Source: Eggerthellaceae bacterium (GTDB lineage: Bacteria; Actinomycetota; Coriobacteriia; Coriobacteriales; Eggerthellaceae). From it: a stretch of DNA of 9,788 bases. Position numbers and translations under genes: made by a program. Shown here piece after piece: positions 1-7,910 of the stretch. The stretch covers positions 1 through 9,788 of the forward strand of contig JAFXIM010000193.1 of the NCBI GenBank assembly GCA_017533165.1, in the 5' to 3' direction. Numbering within the stretch: the first letter of the stretch is position 1; the number at the start of each line of letters is the position of its first letter. Under the pieces are notes generated by a model, which did not search any database, had not been told where the DNA came from, and worked only from the letters and a program-made list of their open reading frames with translations.

Positions 1-122
1 TCACCAACGTCATCAAGGCGAGCGCGACAAACGAGACGGCAACCGCTTCGCAGTTCTCCAATTGGTTCGATGCCGTGTACATCGTTGGAGGCGCATCTGG
101 CGCAACTGGTGACACTCTGTAA
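1..122 (+). CDS. C-terminal end of probable major tail protein (partial)
   Basis: The frame beginning at base 3 stays open to a TAA at 120-122 and gives the last 39 residues of a protein that starts upstream of the window. The visible tail is rich in Thr, Ala and Ser (it opens TNVIKASATNET) and ends in a small-residue stretch, GGASGATGDTL. The sequence alone does not identify a family. The call rests on position: in siphovirus tail modules the gene directly before the tail assembly chaperone is normally the major tail (tube) protein, whose hexameric rings form the tail tube. Its stop codon overlaps the ribosome site of the next gene (TAAGGAG), so the two are probably co-transcribed. Another small virion protein remains possible. 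Confidence 0.55.
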   Translation, partial: TNVIKASATNETATASQFSNWFDAVYIVGGASGATGDTL

Positions 123-126
123 GGAG
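121..126 (+). promoter_or_regulatory. Ribosome binding site for the first tail assembly chaperone
   Basis: AAGGAG overlaps the upstream stop codon and lies seven bases before the ATG at 134. This supports that start and suggests translational coupling with the upstream gene. Confidence 0.75.
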
Positions 127-133
127 CCAATAC

Positions 134-640
134 ATGATCATCCATTTCAGGCACGTGGATGAGAATGCAGAGGGCGAGCAGTCCCGCGACAAGGGGCCGC
201 TCGCCTTTGGCGAGTCCACGGACGAGTGGACGGCGCTGTGCAGCCTGCACACGCTGACCATTTATGAGCAAGCGTTCCAAAACGACCCGTCCAGCCCGCA
301 CAAGTCGCTCGTTGACGATGTGACCGATTACGGCGATTCGGATGACGGCACTCCGCTCGGCAAGCTGCTCGCGGCGAATTGGGAAGCCGATGCGAGGGCG
401 CTCTGGGCGATGCTCAGGTGCGGCTGCGAAGCTGGCTTGAACGGTGACAAGATGGTGGGCGATTTCAATTTGTGGAGCAAGGCGCATGCGGCAGACGACA
501 TTGACATTTACCGCCTGCACATCCTACTCGTCAAGGAAATTGATGCCTGCTTTCCTACACTCGCCCAAGCCACCGAAGAACTCGCAAAGCAGCTCGAAAA
601 GCCGAAGCGCAGGGGCAAATCTCGCGTACAGCAAGACTGA
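134..640 (+). CDS. Tail assembly chaperone (gpG-like, first frame)
   Basis: This is a 168-residue acidic protein with a short basic end (KPKRRGKSR at about 156-164). It has no signal peptide or membrane segment. The middle contains an amphipathic stretch, LHTLTIYEQAFQND (38-51), followed by a helical-looking region. Its size, its place between the probable tail tube gene and the tape measure gene, and the small second ORF in another frame at its 3' end fit the tail assembly chaperones that coat the tape measure protein during tail building and are absent from the finished virion (lambda gpG/gpGT type). These proteins diverge strongly, so the call is mostly contextual. The ATG at 134 is chosen because an AAGGAG lies seven bases upstream. 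The reading frame stops with TGA at 638-640, while the +1 frame is open from at least 444 and continues past this stop to 794. Confidence 0.7.
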   Translation: MIIHFRHVDENAEGEQSRDKGPLAFGESTDEWTALCSLHTLTIYEQAFQNDPSSPHKSLVDDVTDYGDSDDGTPLGKLLAANWEADARALWAMLRCGCEAGLNGDKMVGDFNLWSKAHAADDIDIYRLHILLVKEIDACFPTLAQATEELAKQLEKPKRRGKSRVQQD

Positions 641-647
641 GTTGACG

Positions 648-794
648 ATGTTGAAACTGGGCTTCACGAGGACTGACGTGCTCACAATGCCCTATGCGAG
701 AGCCGCATGGTACGTGCAGGCCGCAGTAAACGAGCAAAACGACGACGATAGCGGCGTGCGCGATGCAACGCAAGCCGACATTGACGCTTTCTAG
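648..794 (+). CDS. Second tail assembly chaperone unit (gpT-like), possibly made by frameshift
   Basis: Read from the ATG at 648 this is a 48-residue acidic peptide, MLKLGFTRTDVLTMPY through to ADIDAF. The pattern of a Gly-Phe-Thr followed by a helix with a Met-Pro, then AAWYVQAAVNEQ, is typical of the short C-terminal units of tail assembly chaperones in phages of Gram-positive bacteria. It lies in the +1 (equivalently -2) frame relative to the preceding chaperone and is open well upstream of its ATG, overlapping that gene by nearly 200 bases or more. There is no recognisable ribosome site before the ATG at 648. Expression is therefore probably either by reinitiation seven bases after the upstream TGA or by programmed frameshifting into a fusion of roughly 210 residues. 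I see no canonical slippery heptamer. Its TAG is embedded in the next gene's ribosome site. Confidence 0.6.
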   Translation: MLKLGFTRTDVLTMPYARAAWYVQAAVNEQNDDDSGVRDATQADIDAF

Positions 795-800
795 GAGGTG
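793..800 (+). promoter_or_regulatory. Strong ribosome binding site for the tape measure gene
   Basis: AGGAGGTG is a near-perfect match to the 16S rRNA tail. It lies five bases before the ATG at 806 and shares bases with the TAG (792-794) that ends the preceding small ORF. It fixes the tape measure start and implies coupled translation. Confidence 0.85.
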
Positions 801-805
801 TCGAA

Positions 806-3800
806 ATGGCAGAGTACAAAGGTTTGACGATCCGCATAGGCGGCGACACCTCCCAGCTGAACACGGCGTTGAAGGCATCTACGAAAGCGGCGTCCACGCT
901 TTATAGCCAGATTCGCCAGGTAACTCGTGCCATGCGCTTCGAGCCCGGCAACATGGAGAACGTTGCCACGCGCATGAAGCTGACCACGAACCGCGCCGAA
1001 GCCCTCTATTCGAAGATAACCCTTCTGAAAAACGCATATAGCGAGCTCGGCAGGACGTTCGTGATCGTGAACGGCAAGGCGGAACTTGTCTCGGAACTCG
1101 CCAGGTCAACGGAGAACATCGCCCTCGCAGCGACCACCGCCAAGGAACGCTACAACGACATGACGGCTACCCTCGCGTCGAAGTACCGCGAGCTCGAACT
1201 GCGCGCGAAGGAAGCTGGCAAGGCGATGGACTTGAACGCCCTATCGCGTCAGGGTAGCAACACGACGTTCGAGACACAGATGGCGCAGCTCAAAGAGCTC
1301 GGCGTAGTCACCGACGAGGAAATCCAAAAGCTACGCAACATGCGCGCAACTTGGAACGAGGCGTTCGATAGCAAGGAAGCGTACGAAGCCGCCGAAAAAC
1401 TCGAAGCCATGTCAATCAACATGCAGCGTCTCGAATCGGAGGCGAGGGGCGCTGCCGCGACCGTGCGCGAGCTGAACAGCGCATCGAAGTATTCGAGCGA
1501 GGCGTGGGGCGAGAGCACGGCTAAGATCAAGTCGATGGACTCCGCTATCTCGGAGTGCGCCAACCAAGCCAGGGCATACGAAGCCGCGTTGCGCGAAGAC
1601 CCGTCGAGCCTGTCTGCCGCCGTCGGCAGGTTGAAAGCGCTGTCGAACGAGTACGATTTGACGGAGCAGAAGGCAAGGGAGCTTTCCCAACAGGTAGAAG
1701 CCTACAAAGGCCGCTTGTCGGGAGTGCTCGCAGAGCAGAAGAACATGCCATTAAGCGTCCAGGAACTAGGCGATAGATGGCAAAAGATACAAGACGAACT
1801 TAGTCAGGCGAAGGGCAGGGCAGACGCGCTGCATCAATCGCTGAAAAGGTTGGAAGACGCCGAAGCGCCAGTTGAAGAAATCGAACAGCTGAAAGAGAGA
1901 GTTAAAGCAGCCGATGCCGAAGTTGACGAGCTGAAAGCTGACGCAAGGCAGTTGGATGCCGCTTTCGAGACGGCAAAGGAATGCTCTGAGCTCGAACAAT
2001 TGCAATTAGAGCTGTCCGAGACGGAAGCTCACGCAGCTTCGTTGCAAAAGCGCATGAATATGACGAGCCTCGGCGGTAAGAGCATGTTCAACGCGTCCAC
2101 CATCAAGTCTGCCGGCATGACGCTATACTCAACGCTAACGCCCGCCATCACGATGCTCGGTTGGCGAGCCGTGTCCGCTGCGCAGGAAATCGACTCCGCT
2201 TACCGCGACATGCGCAAGACCGTCAACGGAACGGAACAGCAGTTCGAGGAATTGCGGCAAGCAGCAATCGACTTCTCGAAAACTCACGTCACGAGCGCTG
2301 AGCAGATGATGCAGATCATGGCAATCGGCGGCGAGCTTGGTGTGGCGACCGAAGATTTACAGGCATTTGCCGAGACTGTTTCGAATTTGGACGTGGCGAC
2401 TAACCTCAATACCGAGGAAGCCGCATCGTCGCTCGGCAAGCTCGCGAACATCACGCACATGAACGCCGAAGAGTACGACAACTTCGCGGACGCGCTCGTC
2501 CGACTCGGCAACAACGGCGCGTCGACCGAAGACCAGATAGTCGACATCGCAACACGCATCGGCTCGATGGGCACGATCGTCGGCATGTCCGTGCCCGAAA
2601 TCCTCGCGCTGTCATCCAGCATCGCGTCGACGGGCATGAAGACCGAAGCTGCTGGCACCGCTATCGCCAACACGTTCTCCGACATTGAATCAGCTGTCGC
2701 GGCTGGCGGCGATTCGCTCGGAGCATTTGCGGAAGTGGCATATGGCAGCGCAGATGAAGCAGAGAAGTTCGCGACCGCTTGGGAAGAACACCCGATTGAA
2801 GCGTTCAAAGCGTTCATCGAGGGTCTTAACCGCATCGAATCCGAAGGCGGCTCGGCTGTCGCGACGCTCGAAAGCATGGGCATCACGGGCGAGCGCCAGA
2901 AGCAGTCCATCCTCGGCTTGATGCAGACTATCGGCGGCTTGAACACGAACCTCGAAATGTCGCAGCACGCATGGGACGGGCAATCCGACGCATGGGGCGC
3001 AGCTGGCGACGCGGCGCGAGAGGCAGAGAGGAAAGCAGAGGGCTTTTCAGGACAGCTCTCGATCCTCTCGAATATCGCAAACGACGCTATGGCATCGCTC
3101 GTGGAGGGCGCTACGCCGTTGATTGTGTTGCTGTCCGACATTGCGAAGACCGCATTGGACGCGTTCGATGAAATGGACGACTTCTCCAAGACGGCGATTG
3201 TCGTAGGGCTCGGCATCGCGGCGATTTCAGGTCCGATGCTCACGATGGCCTCGACGTTCATCCTAGCCAAGCAGAACATGGTTGCGTTCATCGCCGAATC
3301 GACCGCTATGGGCAAGGCGCTCTCGATTATGAAGGTTGGGTTCGCCGAAGCTGGCGAAGGCGCAATCGGCATGAAAACGAGACTGGCATCTGTTGGATCG
3401 GCGGCGAAAGCAATCGGCAAGTCGCTTTTGAAAAACCTCGCCGTCGCTGGCGTAATTGCTGGCGTTACGGTTTTGATAGCCGTTATATCCGATTACATCA
3501 AGAAGATGCGCGAAGCCGAGGAAGCGTCCAGGAACGCCGGAGACGTTATAGGCACCGCGCTTGGAACGGCTATTGGCGGTCAAACGGCTGCGATTCAAAA
3601 CGCTGCGACCAGCTATGACAAGATGGTTTCGAAGATGGCTGAGAACAACCGCAAGTTGCAAGACTCAGCGAAGGAAACCTACGGCAACAACGCCCTCATC
3701 GAAGATTACGGCGAGAGCTTGAAAGCCGCTCTCGAAGCGTACAACGCTGGCGACAAGAGCGCCGAGAGCATGGCGAACCTCAAAACGCAGCTCGAACTCT

Positions 3801-5131
3801 ACAACTCCGCTGCCGGCACGTCCATTTCGTTCACCGAGGACGAGGCTGGCGCTCTGCATCTTATGAAGGACGGCGCTGAACTCAGCGCAGATGCTTTCGA
3901 CAAGCTCACTGAGTCGATGATGATAGCCGCGAAAGCCGAGTTCTTCAAAGAGGGCTACGAGACGAAGATGAGCGATTACCGTGACGCCCTCGATGAGATA
4001 GCGCAAGCCGAGAACGAAGTGAGGGCTGCGGAAGATGCCCTTGCCGAAGCGCAAGCCACGCCGGGAATGAGCCAAGACAGAATCACGCAACTTGAAGCGA
4101 ATCTCGCAGCTGCGAACGACCTGCTCGATAAATCGAAGCAAAAACTCGGCGAGACGACGAGCGCGATGAACCAGTACGAAGAAGGCATGAAGCTCATGAC
4201 CGAGGCGCAGTTGGAGAACTCTAGCGCTGCGGTCAAGTGGCTCGCCGACAACGACGAGGTGCAGGTGTCACTGTGGGCGAACGGCAACTCGGTTACTGGA
4301 TTCGCGCACGACCTCGAAGAACTCGGAGTCAGCTACGACGAGCTGTCAACGCACTCGAACGACATCAAGAGCCTTGCGTCGAACTGGGACGGCTCGATAG
4401 CGTCGATGATAGGCGGTCTTCGCGAAATGGGCATCGAGGTCGACCTCTCGAAGGCGAAGATAGACGGGCTCAACGCGACCGAGATCGAGGATAAGACGTA
4501 CTGGGTCGACGACATGGGGACTATTTACGACCAGACGGGCAAGGTCGTCGGGTTGAAGAAGTCCGTCAACAGCTTGGACGGCAAGGAATTCGCCATCACA
4601 GACGAAGGCACGGCGAGCGATTCTGCCGACGCTGTCGAGAGATTAGACTCCATGATCAGGAAAGTCACCGGCAAGAGCGTATATGTGAACGCGAATGTCT
4701 CCGGCGAGTGGAGCGTCGTGAACCTCGCCAACGCCATCTCGAACATCAGAAGCAAGACGGTGGACATTACGGCGCGCATATTCGGATTAGGCTCCGCGAC
4801 AGGCAGCATCGCCGACTCGCCGTACATCCCGCGTCACGCATCGGGTTACATCGCAACTGGGCCTACGTTGACGAACAACGGCTGGGTCGGCGAGGCGGGA
4901 GCCGAGGCCGTCCTCAATTGGGGAACTGGCGGAACGGTCGTGCCGCTCACGAACACTAGGTACATGGAGCCCATAGCTGACGCGATCGCGAAGAACCTGA
5001 ACAACAACTCGAATTCGAGCAGCAACGTCACGTACGAGATAAACGTCACCGCATCGGGCGATGGCGACGATATAGCGCGTCAGGTCACGAAGGCCATCCG
5101 CGCCCAAGAGCTGATGAGGGGCAGGAGGTAG
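806..5131 (+). CDS. Phage tail tape measure protein
   Basis: This 1441-residue protein would set tail length by acting as a ruler inside the growing tube and later leave through the tube during DNA entry. Residues 1 to about 450 are helical and coiled-coil-like (clearest at about 316-415). They include repeated units built around L/F-x-x-D/E-P motifs (MRFEPGN at 43-49, ALREDPSS at 261-268). Residues about 461-760, starting EIDSAYRDMRKTV, match the style of the conserved TP901-type minor tail/tape measure core, with ELGV, LANIT and GTAIAN segments. Two hydrophobic segments follow (about 796-821 and 877-897), then a second coiled coil (about 1042-1138). The end carries the common tape measure motif GWVGEAGAEAVL (1359-1370) and a VTYEINVTASG strand. 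I see no lysozyme, peptidase or CHAP motif. By the usual 0.15 nm per residue, the tail would be roughly 215 nm long. The start is fixed by AGGAGGTG. Confidence 0.95.
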   Translation: MAEYKGLTIRIGGDTSQLNTALKASTKAASTLYSQIRQVTRAMRFEPGNMENVATRMKLTTNRAEALYSKITLLKNAYSELGRTFVIVNGKAELVSELARSTENIALAATTAKERYNDMTATLASKYRELELRAKEAGKAMDLNALSRQGSNTTFETQMAQLKELGVVTDEEIQKLRNMRATWNEAFDSKEAYEAAEKLEAMSINMQRLESEARGAAATVRELNSASKYSSEAWGESTAKIKSMDSAISECANQARAYEAALREDPSSLSAAVGRLKALSNEYDLTEQKARELSQQVEAYKGRLSGVLAEQKNMPLSVQELGDRWQKIQDELSQAKGRADALHQSLKRLEDAEAPVEEIEQLKERVKAADAEVDELKADARQLDAAFETAKECSELEQLQLELSETEAHAASLQKRMNMTSLGGKSMFNASTIKSAGMTLYSTLTPAITMLGWRAVSAAQEIDSAYRDMRKTVNGTEQQFEELRQAAIDFSKTHVTSAEQMMQIMAIGGELGVATEDLQAFAETVSNLDVATNLNTEEAASSLGKLANITHMNAEEYDNFADALVRLGNNGASTEDQIVDIATRIGSMGTIVGMSVPEILALSSSIASTGMKTEAAGTAIANTFSDIESAVAAGGDSLGAFAEVAYGSADEAEKFATAWEEHPIEAFKAFIEGLNRIESEGGSAVATLESMGITGERQKQSILGLMQTIGGLNTNLEMSQHAWDGQSDAWGAAGDAAREAERKAEGFSGQLSILSNIANDAMASLVEGATPLIVLLSDIAKTALDAFDEMDDFSKTAIVVGLGIAAISGPMLTMASTFILAKQNMVAFIAESTAMGKALSIMKVGFAEAGEGAIGMKTRLASVGSAAKAIGKSLLKNLAVAGVIAGVTVLIAVISDYIKKMREAEEASRNAGDVIGTALGTAIGGQTAAIQNAATSYDKMVSKMAENNRKLQDSAKETYGNNALIEDYGESLKAALEAYNAGDKSAESMANLKTQLELYNSAAGTSISFTEDEAGALHLMKDGAELSADAFDKLTESMMIAAKAEFFKEGYETKMSDYRDALDEIAQAENEVRAAEDALAEAQATPGMSQDRITQLEANLAAANDLLDKSKQKLGETTSAMNQYEEGMKLMTEAQLENSSAAVKWLADNDEVQVSLWANGNSVTGFAHDLEELGVSYDELSTHSNDIKSLASNWDGSIASMIGGLREMGIEVDLSKAKIDGLNATEIEDKTYWVDDMGTIYDQTGKVVGLKKSVNSLDGKEFAITDEGTASDSADAVERLDSMIRKVTGKSVYVNANVSGEWSVVNLANAISNIRSKTVDITARIFGLGSATGSIADSPYIPRHASGYIATGPTLTNNGWVGEAGAEAVLNWGTGGTVVPLTNTRYMEPIADAIAKNLNNNSNSSSNVTYEINVTASGDGDDIARQVTKAIRAQELMRGRR
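5123..5128 (+). promoter_or_regulatory. Ribosome binding site for the Fn3-rich tail protein
   Basis: AGGAGG lies inside the last codons of the tape measure gene, directly before its TAG (5129-5131) and four bases before the ATG at 5133. The spacing is slightly short but the match is strong, and it supports this start. Confidence 0.8.
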
Positions 5132-5132
5132 C

Positions 5133-7910
5133 ATGAGCAGCTACTACAAAGTCGTCAACCTGGTCGTCCAGCGCGGCTCCGAGAGCGGCGGCTACCCGAC
5201 CATGTCCGCAACCTGGGGCATGTCGGGCAAGGGCTTCACAACCGACTGGGGATACGATGGATACTACGACGAGATATGGACGTTCAACGCGTCGAAGAAC
5301 ATGTCCTCGAAGGTCATCCAACAGACCGGAGCGGGAGACGCGAAGGGCGACATCGTGTGGACGCGCAATGGAGAGAACTTCCACACCAACGCGTCGTGCC
5401 AGTATTACAGGACGAAGTACCATCCGCTGACGAGCGGGCGCTACCTGAACAGCGTAACGTGCGACGTGCTGCATGCGTCGACGAAGAACCATACAAAAGC
5501 GACGTACGCTTTCAAGACGCCGCGCAAGCCAGAAATATCTGACGCAGAGTACGATTCGTCGAATCATGAAATCACGTTCACGATCGAGACCGACGAGGGT
5601 GCCGACAACTACGAGCGTTACGACACATACTACCGCGTGACACGTCAAGACTCGTCGAACCTCGGGAGTTCCTACCAGTCCGAAAAGAACGTGGCTAACT
5701 GGACGTCAACGACCGAGACCTCTGAGGAAGCGTCCTACGACTACGCTGCTGCTGCCGCACTCCTCGCTGGCCAGTGGGTCAGGATAACGGTCTACGCCTA
5801 CGCACGCGGCCTCGCTGGGAATTCCGAAACTGTGTCGAAGTCGTACGTGTACGCACGCCCCGCGAAGGCTTCCATAGCCTCCATCGTGAAGAGCGGCTCG
5901 ACTTCATCTGATTACGTCACCGTCAGGCTCTCGGCGAACGCGACGTCCACGGCACCCGTGGACACCGTGAAGCTGCAACGGCTCCGCTCGACGAGCATCA
6001 CCAGCGCCGCCGCCGCAGGGCTGGCGGACGGGTGGCAGGACGTCGACGGCGCGGTCGACAACGGCAACTGCACGGGGCTGACCGACATGTACGAGGACGC
6101 GGTCCCAACCGCGAAGTCGCACACGTGGTACAGGATAGTGACCACTCATGGCGCTTTCACGGCGAACTCCGTGCCCGTCGAGGCCGAGTGCCTCTACAGC
6201 GCGAAGACCCCGCAGGCCGATGACGCCGTCAAGTTCGCCTCTGTCATTCCGAGCACGGACGGCACGGGAATCGTCGTGAGGCTCGCGTGGAACAGCGACG
6301 ACTCCGACACGACTCAGATCACCTGGTCGGAGTTCGAGGACGCGTGGGAATCGACAAGCCAACCCAACTCTTGCGACGTGACGTGGCTCGACTCGGGCGG
6401 ATGGACGGACGACTCGGTCGACCCTCCTGTAGAGTACGAGTACGCAGCAACAGTCACCATCAGGGGACTCGAGGCCGACTCCCTCTACTACCTCCGTGCA
6501 AGGCGTGCGCTCCTCTCCGGGGAAACGCCGAGCTACGGCGAGTGGTTCTACCCGAATGCGTACCCAGTCTCGACCGCCGTCGCGCCGACCGACGTGGTGC
6601 TCACGGTGCCCTCAGTAGTCGAGAGGGGCGACGGCATCGAGTGCTCGTGGACGTACTCGGGCTCCGAGCAGACGGCGTGGCAGATTTGCTACGACGACGG
6701 CGGCACGCGCAAGGAGCTCGTGTCGGGAGACGGCCCTGCGGGTGCGACGGTCATCCCCGCGTCGAAGGTCGAGGACTTCGACTCCATCATGCTGTGCGTC
6801 GGCGTGACGACCGGAGGAGACTGGGCGTTCTCCGAGTTCGTGCCCGTCACCATCGACGTCGCGCCGGTCCTGAGCATGAGCATGGACGCGACGCTCGAAG
6901 CGCAGCCCGCGTCGATGTCGCTCACGTGCTCGTCTCCAAGGACCGACGTGGTGTTCTACATGACATCGTCAGGCGTCTCGTCGGCGACGCCGTCGAGCCA
7001 GGTCATCCAGGCTGACGGGGACGTGGTGTGGGCAGACGTCCTGAGCCCGAGTTGGACCGAGTCGAGCGGCGAGTGGACGGCCACGGTGCCAGCCCCTTCG
7101 GATCTTTCGCTGTACGAGGGCGCAACGTACACCGTGACGGCGGTCGCGACCGACACGAAGACGATGCTCGCGTCGGATTTCGCGGAATGCTCGTTCACGG
7201 TCGCGTGGGAGCATCAGGCGTACATCCCCTCAGAAGGCTCCTCGATTGCCGTCGACGGCCTCACGGCGACCATCACGCCCGCCACCCCGGTCATCCCCGA
7301 GGGGGTTGATGACGAGGTCGCCGAGACAGACGTGTGCGACGTGTACCGTTCGACGCCAGACGGAGCCTACCTCATAGCATCTGACGTCCCGTTCGGGACG
7401 CCCGTCACCGACAGGTACGCGCCGTTCTCGAGCAGGGCCGGCCTCAACTACATCCTCTGCACGCGCACGGTCGACGGCGACATCGCGTGGGCCGATTACG
7501 AATACCAACTGCCACACTCGTCGCTGAGGATTGACTTCGACGACGAGTCGGTCGAGCTTCCGTACAACATCGCCATGACGGACGGCTGGGAGAAGGACTT
7601 CGAGCTAAGGGAGCACCTCGACGGCACAAGGGCCGGTTACTGGAACAACGGCGCGACTCGCACGGCGAGCCTCTCGACCGACGTGATAAAGGTCGAGTCG
7701 GCAGAGCAGAGGCGGCTCCTCGCGGTTCTCGCGAAGCACGCTGGACCGTGTTTCGTGCGCACGCCAGACGGCTGCGCGTACCCCGCGAACGTCCAGGTCG
7801 ACAGCTACGGAGTCACCTACGACTCGGGTGCCGTGCCCGTCTCCATATCGGCGACCGAGGTCGCCATGACGGACGCGTTCCAAATCAGCCCCGACGATTG
7901 GGGCGAGTGA
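5133..7910 (+). CDS. Large tail tip protein: N-terminal Trp/Tyr-rich domain, Fn3-like repeats, C-terminal distal-tail-like domain
   Basis: This 925-residue, beta-rich, acidic protein has no signal peptide. Residues 1 to about 130 form a Trp/Tyr-rich, probably beta-sandwich domain that I do not recognise (TMSATWGMSGKGF, then DIVWTRNGENF). From about 131 (TPRKPEIS) several Fn3/Ig-like units follow, shown by late-strand patterns such as WVRITVYAYARGLAGNS (215), WYRIVTTHGAF (332), YYLRARRALLSGE (452), AWQICYDDGG (515) and YTVTAVATD (666). The last 128 residues (798-925) contain GYWNNGATRTASLSTD, a helix with RRLLAVLAKHAG, then CFVRTPDGCAYPANVQV. This order resembles domains of distal tail or minor tail proteins that sit next to the tape measure gene. 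The likely role is attaching the tail tip to the tube, with the Fn3 units exposed for glycan or cell-surface contact; this is inferred from context. It overlaps the next gene by one base. Confidence 0.7.
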   Translation: MSSYYKVVNLVVQRGSESGGYPTMSATWGMSGKGFTTDWGYDGYYDEIWTFNASKNMSSKVIQQTGAGDAKGDIVWTRNGENFHTNASCQYYRTKYHPLTSGRYLNSVTCDVLHASTKNHTKATYAFKTPRKPEISDAEYDSSNHEITFTIETDEGADNYERYDTYYRVTRQDSSNLGSSYQSEKNVANWTSTTETSEEASYDYAAAAALLAGQWVRITVYAYARGLAGNSETVSKSYVYARPAKASIASIVKSGSTSSDYVTVRLSANATSTAPVDTVKLQRLRSTSITSAAAAGLADGWQDVDGAVDNGNCTGLTDMYEDAVPTAKSHTWYRIVTTHGAFTANSVPVEAECLYSAKTPQADDAVKFASVIPSTDGTGIVVRLAWNSDDSDTTQITWSEFEDAWESTSQPNSCDVTWLDSGGWTDDSVDPPVEYEYAATVTIRGLEADSLYYLRARRALLSGETPSYGEWFYPNAYPVSTAVAPTDVVLTVPSVVERGDGIECSWTYSGSEQTAWQICYDDGGTRKELVSGDGPAGATVIPASKVEDFDSIMLCVGVTTGGDWAFSEFVPVTIDVAPVLSMSMDATLEAQPASMSLTCSSPRTDVVFYMTSSGVSSATPSSQVIQADGDVVWADVLSPSWTESSGEWTATVPAPSDLSLYEGATYTVTAVATDTKTMLASDFAECSFTVAWEHQAYIPSEGSSIAVDGLTATITPATPVIPEGVDDEVAETDVCDVYRSTPDGAYLIASDVPFGTPVTDRYAPFSSRAGLNYILCTRTVDGDIAWADYEYQLPHSSLRIDFDDESVELPYNIAMTDGWEKDFELREHLDGTRAGYWNNGATRTASLSTDVIKVESAEQRRLLAVLAKHAGPCFVRTPDGCAYPANVQVDSYGVTYDSGAVPVSISATEVAMTDAFQISPDDWGE

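Noticed and set aside
605..640. A possible frameshift-stimulating hairpin near GCGCAGGGGCAAATCTCGCG
   Set aside because: I could not find a stem of more than a few base pairs by eye, so no RNA structure is claimed.
444..647. Translation of the second chaperone frame from the ATG at 444
   Set aside because: This part (MTRWWAISICGARRM onwards) looks like out-of-frame sequence of the first chaperone. Only the region from about 600-648 onward looks genuine.
2284..3420. A 378-codon open frame on the minus strand inside the tape measure gene
   Set aside because: Its translation is dominated by Ala and Ser with scattered Met and Pro, as expected from the reverse complement of the Glu/Ala/Ser-rich coding strand. 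It has no clear ribosome site and lies entirely within a strongly supported gene.
5085..5648. A 187-codon minus-strand open frame spanning the tape measure / Fn3-rich gene junction
   Set aside because: Its composition (Val- and Arg-rich) fits a shadow of the plus-strand genes, which continue with overlapping ribosome sites across the same region.
6287..7015. A 242-codon plus-strand open frame overlapping the Fn3-rich gene
   Set aside because: The product is extremely Arg-rich and low in complexity, a usual result of reading GC-rich codons out of frame. The Fn3-like pattern in the other frame is convincing.
7748..7909. A 54-codon upstream extension of the hub protein
   Set aside because: It is Arg-rich, reads as out-of-frame sequence of the preceding gene, and would overlap the conserved-looking C-terminal domain of that gene. 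The TGATG start at 7910 is more natural.
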